From Chitinophaga pinensis (GTDB taxonomy: Bacteria > Bacteroidota > Bacteroidia > SXHM01): a stretch of 5,491 nt of DNA. The notes under the pieces were generated by a model. It was not told the origin of the DNA. It did not search any database and saw only the letters and a program-made list of their open reading frames with translations. Location: NCBI GenBank assembly GCA_945889235.1, contig CAMDBK010000213.1:1-5491 (forward strand), read 5' to 3'. Both the position numbers and the translations under genes were made by a program. Positions 1 to 4,342 of this stretch are shown here, in pieces (the first letter of the stretch is position 1; every line of letters begins with the position of its first letter).

Positions 1-296
1 AAAACAGTTCAGGAATTGATGAAGCGCTGGAACTGTCGCAGCTTTTGAAAGAAGAAATTGATTTTCGTGTAAGGGTTTACACCCGCTGCCTGGGCAAGGC
101 TTCGGAGAGTTATGTTTCATGGCTGCAGGAAGAATACAGGCGTAAATTAAAACAACAACTTGTTAGAATTGGCGCTCCCGAAATAGATGAACAGATAACT
201 GGATCAGATACAGTTCATGAAATTGAATCAATAGATATTTTGGAAGTTAATGATGAAGGAAGTCAACAGGAAACGGAACAGAATATTGAGAACTGA
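1..296 (+). CDS. C-terminal end of an unidentified protein (5' partial)
   Basis: The reading frame is open from base 3 to the TGA at 294-296, so the window holds the last 97 residues of a longer protein. A TTG at 45 could serve as a start, but the codons before it (NSSGIDEALELSQL) look like normal coding sequence continuing helical, charged protein, so I take the true start to lie upstream. The visible part is mostly helical and rich in Glu, Lys and Arg, with an amphipathic stretch around LQEEYRRKLKQQLVRIG. It ends in a strongly acidic tail (EIESIDILEVNDEG and onward) that is probably disordered. There is no membrane segment, signal or recognisable catalytic motif. I do not recognise the family and assign no function. 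The next gene starts 24 nt downstream on the same strand, so they may be co-transcribed. Confidence 0.75.
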   Translation, partial: NSSGIDEALELSQLLKEEIDFRVRVYTRCLGKASESYVSWLQEEYRRKLKQQLVRIGAPEIDEQITGSDTVHEIESIDILEVNDEGSQQETEQNIEN

Positions 297-308
297 AAAT
301 TTGCATTA

Positions 309-324
309 ATCTGTGCATCTGTGG
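309..324 (+). repeat. Tandem octamer ATCTGTGC/ATCTGTGG over the start codon of the next gene
   Basis: Two 8-base units that differ only in the last base lie head to tail. The GTG at 321-323 inside the second unit is the only in-frame start codon between the upstream stop and codon 25 of the YkgJ gene. Short ATCTGTG-type tandem words recur, as I recall, between genes in a number of bacterial genomes. That this is such a dispersed element is an inference. Confidence 0.45.
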
Positions 325-809
325 TAAATATCAACCAACTAAGACAAACTGCTTCAAGGTGGAAAGAGCAACATAAAAAACTTCTCACCGGTTTGAAAAA
401 GAAAAATGCAAGTGATGTGGATAAACTTTTTCACCGCCTGCACGATGAGGCTTTTGAGAAAATTGATTGTCTGCAATGTGCCAACTGTTGCAAAACCACC
501 AGCCCTATATTTTATCAGCGCGATATTGAGCGCCTGGCAAAACATTTTCGCATTCGTCCTTCTGAATTTATTGAGCAATACCTGCACATTGATGAAGAAA
601 ATGATTATGTTTTGAATTCAACTCCTTGTCCGTTTTTGGGTGATGATAATTACTGCAGTGTGTATGACAGTCGCCCAACTGCCTGCAGCGAGTATCCGCA
701 TACCGACAGAAAAAGAGTTCAGCAGCTTTTTGATTTGACATTGAAAAATGCTTCGGTTTGTCCGGCTGTATTTGATATTCTGGAAAAGATACGATTAGCG
801 AAACCGTGA
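321..809 (+). CDS. YkgJ family cysteine-cluster protein
   Basis: This is a 162-residue cytoplasmic protein with the cysteine signature of the YkgJ/UPF0153 family, thought to bind zinc or an iron-sulfur cluster; no reaction is established. The motif CxxCxxCC is at residues 50-57 (CLQCANCC). It is followed by CPFL at 103-106, then C112 and the family block YDSRPTAC ending at C122 with P126 shortly after, and a last conserved cysteine at C147. That makes eight cysteines in the expected order. The N-terminal 45 residues are basic and helical, as is usual for the Bacteroidota branch. The start is GTG at 321: the frame has no ATG, GTG or TTG between the previous stop and this codon, and the next candidate (TTG, codon 25) would remove part of the helical N-terminus. 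No Shine-Dalgarno is visible. The stop overlaps the start of mnmD by 4 nt, so the two are probably translationally coupled; any role linked to tRNA modification is only a guess from position. Confidence 0.9.
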   Translation: MVNINQLRQTASRWKEQHKKLLTGLKKKNASDVDKLFHRLHDEAFEKIDCLQCANCCKTTSPIFYQRDIERLAKHFRIRPSEFIEQYLHIDEENDYVLNSTPCPFLGDDNYCSVYDSRPTACSEYPHTDRKRVQQLFDLTLKNASVCPAVFDILEKIRLAKP

Positions 810-1516
810 AACTTATCACCACCTCAGACGGTTCGCACTCCGTTTACTCCGATAAATTTAATGCTGACTACCATTCCAAACATGGAGCCATTCAAGAGTC
901 GCAACATGTTTTTATAATAAGCGGATTGCAGTATTTTTTTCAAAGTTCCCCTCTCTCTTCGATAGGGGTTAGGGGTGAGGCAGAAACGTTGCGGATTTTT
1001 GAAATGGGATTCGGAACAGGATTGAATGCGTTCTTGACTTTTCTTGAAATGCAAGACAAGAATGTGAATGTTGAATACACCGCAGTTGAGCAATACCCTT
1101 TGAAGGAAGAGATTTATTCTTCGCTTAATTATACTGAATTGCTTGACGCAGAAAACAATAAAAGTAATTTTCTGGAAATGCATGAATGTGAATGGAACGT
1201 ATTTTGCAATATCTCAACAAAATTTACAATAAGAAAAGTGAATACTCAACTTCAGATGCTAAATCACGATTACAACTATCACCTTGTGTTCTTTGATGCA
1301 TTTGCATATACTGCTCAACCTGAATTATGGACAGAAGAGATTTTTAAGCAACTTTATAATACGATGGAACAAGGCGGAACTCTTGTTACCTATTCAGCAA
1401 AAGGACAAGTGAGAAGAAATTTACAAGCCGCAGGATTTCAGGTTGAAAGAATTATCGGACCACCCGGAAAACGCGAAATGCTGAGAGCAATTAAACCCCT
1501 ATCTTTGCAGGCTTAA
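806..1516 (+). CDS. mnmD: tRNA (5-methylaminomethyl-2-thiouridine)(34) methyltransferase MnmD, stand-alone
   Basis: This SAM-dependent methyltransferase (Methyltransf_30/DUF752 family) converts 5-aminomethyl to 5-methylaminomethyl uridine at tRNA position 34, the reaction of the MnmC2 half of Escherichia coli MnmC. The protein has 236 residues and no FAD oxidoreductase domain. The N-terminus carries the family block TSDGSHSVY (6-14) and YHSKHGAIQESQHVFI (22-37). SAM-binding motif I is FEMGFGTGLN (65-74), and VEYTAVEQYPL (89-99) holds the acidic residue that usually contacts ribose. The active-site block is DAFAYTAQPELW (164-175), where Y168 replaces the proline most relatives have. VTYSAKGQVRRNLQAAGF (194-211) and GPPGKREMLRAIK (218-230) complete the fold. 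Residues 47-59 appear to be an in-frame repeat insertion, and the tail PLSLQA overlaps a promoter box. The GTG start at 806 lies in GTGA, overlapping the YkgJ stop by 4 nt, and brings the conserved N-terminus into frame. A further U34 enzyme, mnmA, lies two genes on. Confidence 0.93.
   Translation: MKLITTSDGSHSVYSDKFNADYHSKHGAIQESQHVFIISGLQYFFQSSPLSSIGVRGEAETLRIFEMGFGTGLNAFLTFLEMQDKNVNVEYTAVEQYPLKEEIYSSLNYTELLDAENNKSNFLEMHECEWNVFCNISTKFTIRKVNTQLQMLNHDYNYHLVFFDAFAYTAQPELWTEEIFKQLYNTMEQGGTLVTYSAKGQVRRNLQAAGFQVERIIGPPGKREMLRAIKPLSLQA
946..980 (+). repeat. GC-rich imperfect palindrome inserted in frame in mnmD
   Basis: Within an AT-rich gene, this stretch has an 8-base arm CCCCTCTC (948-955) facing GATAGGGG (961-968), pairing 7 of 8 bases around a 5-base loop. 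It is followed by a second AGGGG (971-975) and GTGAGG. It encodes residues 48-58 of MnmD (SPLSSIGVRGE). Sequences of the form CCCCTCTC...GGGGTTAGGGGTGAGG are, from memory, an abundant dispersed palindromic repeat in many genomes of this and other phyla. The segment lies exactly where relatives have a short loop before SAM motif I. The repeat nature is an inference from composition, symmetry and recollection. A run of seven T (934-940) sits just upstream. Confidence 0.6.
1500..1507 (+). promoter_or_regulatory. Candidate Bacteroidota -7 promoter box (TATCTTTG) for the MORN-mnmA genes
   Basis: TATCTTTG is a perfect match to the Bacteroidota -7 consensus TAnnTTTG, followed by CA as in many promoters of this group. 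It ends 13 nt before the ATG at 1521, so transcription would begin around 1512-1515 and give a leader of under 10 nt. By eye it is one of only two perfect matches on the + strand of the window, and the only one placed directly before a gene. No clear TTTG element is seen about 20 bases further upstream, which weakens the call. It lies inside the last codons of mnmD. Confidence 0.5.
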
Positions 1517-1520
1517 AATT

Positions 1521-2510
1521 ATGAACAGGATTAAAAATACATTCGTTTCGTTGTTATTGGTGACAGTTGCTTTTTCCGCAAATTCACAACCAAATAAAAC
1601 TGATGATAAAGGTCTGAAGCAAGGCCTGTGGAAAACCTATCACGAGAATGGAAAGTTGAAATATGAAGGTGAGTTTAAAGATAATGTTCCCGTTGGTTTA
1701 TTCCGTCATTACTATGAAACAGGGCAACAGAAAATGACTGCCAATTATTTTAATAAAGGTAAATCGGCTGCCACACATATTTATTATACCAACGGAAAAT
1801 TAGAAGCTGCCGGGCTATATTCAGAGCAGAAAAAAGACAGTCTTTGGAAGTATTACAACGAAGAGGAAAAGCTGATAGGTGAAGAGTTTTACAACAAAGG
1901 AAAAGAGACCGGAACGTTTAAAACTTGGTTTGCTAACGGACAATTAGTGGAAGAAATAAACTGGAAAAACGGAGTAAAAGAAGGTGTATGGAAAAAATAT
2001 TATGAAGACGGAAAACCGCGTCAGGATGCATTTTACCTGAATGGAAAACTTGAAGGTGATTACAAGATTTTCAATGACGAAGGCAAGCCTTATATTGAAG
2101 GAAAATATAAAGAAGACAAAAAAGCGGGTATCTGGTATTATTACACAAGCACAGGAACGATTGAGAAAATTGAAAAATACAGAGATGGAAATTTGTTTTC
2201 TGAACAAATGATGAATGGTAAGAAGGAAGAATTTTACAAAAACAATATTCCCAAGTCGAGTGTTAATTATGCCAGCGGTAAGAAAAGTGGAATTTTCAAT
2301 GAATGGTATGAAGCAGGCGAATGGAAAAAGAAATTAATTAAAGGTGAGAATAGTGCGGCCGATGAATGGGAAGAATACCTGGAAGGACAAGTACTTAAAA
2401 GAACAGGGAAATATGTGAACGACCAGTTGGATGGCGAAGTCACCAATTACAATCCCGATGGAAGTATAGCGAAGAAAGAATTTTACAAACAAGGAATTTT
2501 GCAAAATTAA
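1521..2510 (+). CDS. Secreted MORN_2/YwqK-like repeat protein
   Basis: This is a 329-residue exported protein built almost entirely of repeats. Residues 1-22 form a signal peptide: NRIK, a hydrophobic core FVSLLLVTVAF, then small residues SANS, with cleavage probably between 20 and 23. There is no lipobox cysteine, so the protein is likely periplasmic or exported further. From residue 35 to 328 there are twelve units of 24 residues, with the pattern G-x-W/F-K-x-Y-Y-x-x-G-K, then x-x-x-E-G-x-Y/F-x-x-G. The best units are GVWKKYYEDGK (155-165) and GTFKTWFANGQ (131-141). Such MORN_2 proteins are often annotated as YwqK family antitoxins, but nothing here supports a toxin-antitoxin role: the protein is exported and no toxin gene adjoins it. 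A scaffold or binding role in the envelope is the most one can infer. It starts 4 nt after mnmD, and its stop directly abuts the mnmA ATG, so it is probably co-transcribed with mnmA. Confidence 0.88.
   Translation: MNRIKNTFVSLLLVTVAFSANSQPNKTDDKGLKQGLWKTYHENGKLKYEGEFKDNVPVGLFRHYYETGQQKMTANYFNKGKSAATHIYYTNGKLEAAGLYSEQKKDSLWKYYNEEEKLIGEEFYNKGKETGTFKTWFANGQLVEEINWKNGVKEGVWKKYYEDGKPRQDAFYLNGKLEGDYKIFNDEGKPYIEGKYKEDKKAGIWYYYTSTGTIEKIEKYRDGNLFSEQMMNGKKEEFYKNNIPKSSVNYASGKKSGIFNEWYEAGEWKKKLIKGENSAADEWEEYLEGQVLKRTGKYVNDQLDGEVTNYNPDGSIAKKEFYKQGILQN
1623..2504 (+). repeat. Twelve 24-residue (72-nt) MORN-like units
   Basis: Units begin at residues 35, 59, 83, 107, 131, 155, 179 and 203, then 233, 257, 281 and 305. 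Each is exactly 24 residues, apart from six extra residues (227-232, SEQMMN) between the eighth and ninth. The first position is Gly in nine of the twelve units, the third is usually aromatic and the tenth usually Gly. The DNA of the units has diverged, so the repeat is conserved at protein level rather than being a recent DNA duplication. Confidence 0.85.
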
Positions 2511-3593
2511 ATGGCAAAAGAAAAAGTTTTAGTGGCAATGAGTGGCGGGTTGGATAGCTCTGTTGTGGCGTTGATGCTGCACAACGAAGGCTACGAAGTA
2601 ATTGGCATTACCATGAAAACATGGGATTACGCTACTTCAGGAGGAAGTAAACGTACTACCGGTTGTTGCAGTTTAGATGATATAAATGATGCACGTCAGC
2701 TTGCAGTGAATTGTGGCTTTCCTCATTATATTCTTGACATCCGAGCTGAGTTTGGTGATTTTATTATTGACAATTTTGTTGAAGAATATCTTGCAGGCAG
2801 AACTCCAAATCCCTGTGTGCTTTGTAATACACACATCAAGTGGGATGCGCTTTTGAAGCGTGCTGATAAACTCGGTTGTAAATACATTGCCACCGGTCAC
2901 TACGCACAGGTAAGGCAAGAGAACGGGCGCTATGTTGTTTCAAAAGGATTAGATGAAACCAAAGATCAGAGTTATGTATTGTGGGGTTTAAGTCAGGAAA
3001 GTCTGGCACGAACTATTTTTCCGTTAGGTAAATATCATAAATCTGAAATACGTCAGTTGGCATTGGACAGCGGATACACAGAACTGGCAAAGAAAAGCGA
3101 GAGTTACGAGATTTGTTTTGTGCCTGATAATGATTACCGCGGTTTTCTGAAACGCAAAGATCCGGGATTAGAGGATAGAGTGAAAGGCGGTAATTTTATT
3201 AACCGCGATGGCAAGGTGTTGGGCAAACATGAAGGTTATCCTTTTTATACCATCGGTCAGCGCAAAGGACTAGAGATTGCTGTCGGGCATCCGTTGTATG
3301 TTACCGAAATACAACCCGAAACCAACACGGTTGTATTGGGTGATAAAGAAGATCTCGAAAAACGTGAGATGCTTGTCAAAAAGGTGAACATGATAAAATA
3401 TGCTGAATTGTCTGAAGGCTTTGAAGCATTGACAAAAATCCGTTATAAGGACAAAGGAATGATGAGCCGGTTGAACAAAGAAGGCGAATTTCTGAAAGTG
3501 GAATTTTACGACAATGTAAGCGCCATTGCACCCGGACAAAGCGCTGTGTTTTATGAAGGCAACGATTTGCTTGGCGGTGGCTTTATCAAATAA
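2511..3593 (+). CDS. mnmA: tRNA-specific 2-thiouridylase MnmA
   Basis: MnmA adenylates the C2 carbonyl of U34 in tRNAs for Lys, Glu and Gln and replaces the oxygen with sulfur, giving s2U; it acts in the cytoplasm. The 360-residue length is normal for the family. The N-terminal ATP pyrophosphatase domain has the PP-loop SGGLDSS (11-17) and GITMKTWD (32-39), then GCCSLDDINDAR (51-62). The first catalytic cysteine is C105 in PNPCVLCN (99-106), corresponding to C102 of the E. coli enzyme. ATGHYA (127-132) and DETKDQSYVLWGL (148-160) are the family tRNA and active-site blocks. The persulfide cysteine is C202 in SYEICFVPD (198-206). Next come the central domain with YTIGQRKGL (246-254) and a C-terminal beta barrel ending APGQSAVFY (340-348) and GGGFI. 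C102 gives a CxxC pair rather than the Asp-x-x-Cys of E. coli. The ATG directly follows the MORN gene stop (TAA then ATG), so translation is probably coupled. Confidence 0.97.
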   Translation: MAKEKVLVAMSGGLDSSVVALMLHNEGYEVIGITMKTWDYATSGGSKRTTGCCSLDDINDARQLAVNCGFPHYILDIRAEFGDFIIDNFVEEYLAGRTPNPCVLCNTHIKWDALLKRADKLGCKYIATGHYAQVRQENGRYVVSKGLDETKDQSYVLWGLSQESLARTIFPLGKYHKSEIRQLALDSGYTELAKKSESYEICFVPDNDYRGFLKRKDPGLEDRVKGGNFINRDGKVLGKHEGYPFYTIGQRKGLEIAVGHPLYVTEIQPETNTVVLGDKEDLEKREMLVKKVNMIKYAELSEGFEALTKIRYKDKGMMSRLNKEGEFLKVEFYDNVSAIAPGQSAVFYEGNDLLGGGFIK

Positions 3594-3625
3594 TTCCTAA
3601 TTTAGTGCACAGAATTCACGCATTA

Positions 3626-4342
3626 ATGAAGCTGTTCAGCAAAGTATTTTTATTTTTTATTCTTATTGTAAATATTGTTTCCTGTAAAGAAGAAGTGCAA
3701 ACTCCTCCTTTCATGGGATATGAATATTTCCCTGATTCTGTGGGACATTATGTTATTTACCGCGTTGATTCTATTTGGACTGATGATGTTTTCAATAGGA
3801 AAGACACTTTTCTTTTCAAATTGAAAGAGCGTATTGAGTCTAAATTTCTTGATACAACAGGAAGACCAACACAACGTATAGAACGTTTTAAGCACGATTT
3901 GGATTCATCACCTTTTGTTTTCAGTGATATCAGTGATGTATGGTTTGCAAATCTTACTTCATTACGTGCTGAAAAAGTTGAGGAAAACATTAAATATGTG
4001 AAACTTATTTTCCCAATTCAAAATGAGGATACCTGGAATGGAAATGCTTTTAACACAGAAGAAGATTTTGGAATTGATTATATGTTTATGAAAGTTCATG
4101 AACCATTTACTGATACTGTAACAGGAATTAGTTTTGATTCAACTGTAACCGTTTTACAGATTAACAGGCAAGTTGTTGCAGGTGAAAATATTTATTCCTT
4201 AGAAGTATATGCAAAAGATATAGGCCTCATTTATAAGAACTATTATTTCATAAATAGTCAGCCTGATTCAAATGAGATAGATTTTAAAAGAGAATTTGGT
4301 CCGGCATATAAATACCATTACATGCAAAGCGGTTATGAGTAA
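3626..4342 (+). CDS. Hypothetical lipoprotein
   Basis: This is a 238-residue protein when started at the ATG at 3626. Its N-terminus MKLFSKVFLFFILIVNIVSC is a textbook SPII signal: two lysines, a hydrophobic core, and the lipobox IVSC with Cys20 as the lipidated residue, followed by KEE. A GTG at 3605 would add seven residues (MHRIHAL), which contribute nothing to the signal, so I prefer the ATG. The mature part is beta-rich with many aromatic and acidic residues (YFPDSVGHYVIYRVDSI, then FNTEEDFGIDYMF, and near the end YAKDIGLIYKNYYF). That style matches uncharacterised Bacteroidota lipoproteins. I recognise no enzyme motif and assign no function. Acidic residues after the Cys may favour surface export in this phylum, but the order here (Lys-Glu-Glu) does not settle it. 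It lies 32 nt after mnmA and overlaps the protease gene by 8 nt, suggesting that the lipoprotein and the protease are made together. Confidence 0.85.
   Translation: MKLFSKVFLFFILIVNIVSCKEEVQTPPFMGYEYFPDSVGHYVIYRVDSIWTDDVFNRKDTFLFKLKERIESKFLDTTGRPTQRIERFKHDLDSSPFVFSDISDVWFANLTSLRAEKVEENIKYVKLIFPIQNEDTWNGNAFNTEEDFGIDYMFMKVHEPFTDTVTGISFDSTVTVLQINRQVVAGENIYSLEVYAKDIGLIYKNYYFINSQPDSNEIDFKREFGPAYKYHYMQSGYE

Noticed and set aside
296..303. AAAATTTG followed by CA upstream of the YkgJ gene as a promoter box
   Set aside because: It lacks the leading T of TAnnTTTG and has no suitable upstream element in an AT-rich gap of 24 nt.
934..940. Run of seven T in mnmD as a frameshift or sequencing error
   Set aside because: The frame is intact on both sides, with conserved family motifs before and after the run, so no shift has occurred.
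354..1183. Open frames on the - strand opposite the YkgJ and mnmD genes (354-587, 568-822, 824-1183) and a + strand frame at 406-615
   Set aside because: They lie inside genes with clear family motifs. Their translations are low-complexity, Phe/Ile/Cys-rich shadows without recognisable domains.
1521..2510. YwqK-type antitoxin of a toxin-antitoxin system
   Set aside because: The name comes from MORN_2 similarity only. The protein has a signal peptide, and its neighbours are tRNA-modification enzymes, with no toxin candidate.
3187..3206. Small inverted repeat GCGGT/ACCGC
   Set aside because: It is a five-base stem with a ten-base loop inside conserved mnmA coding sequence, with no T tract after it. 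It is not a terminator.
3598..3605. TAATTTAG upstream of the lipoprotein as a promoter
   Set aside because: It has one mismatch to the consensus at a conserved T, and the nearest TTG upstream is too far away. It is too weak to list as a feature.
4129..4136. TAGTTTTG, a second perfect match to the TAnnTTTG promoter box
   Set aside because: It lies deep inside the lipoprotein gene, about 200 bases before the next start, with no upstream element. One chance match is expected in a window this size.
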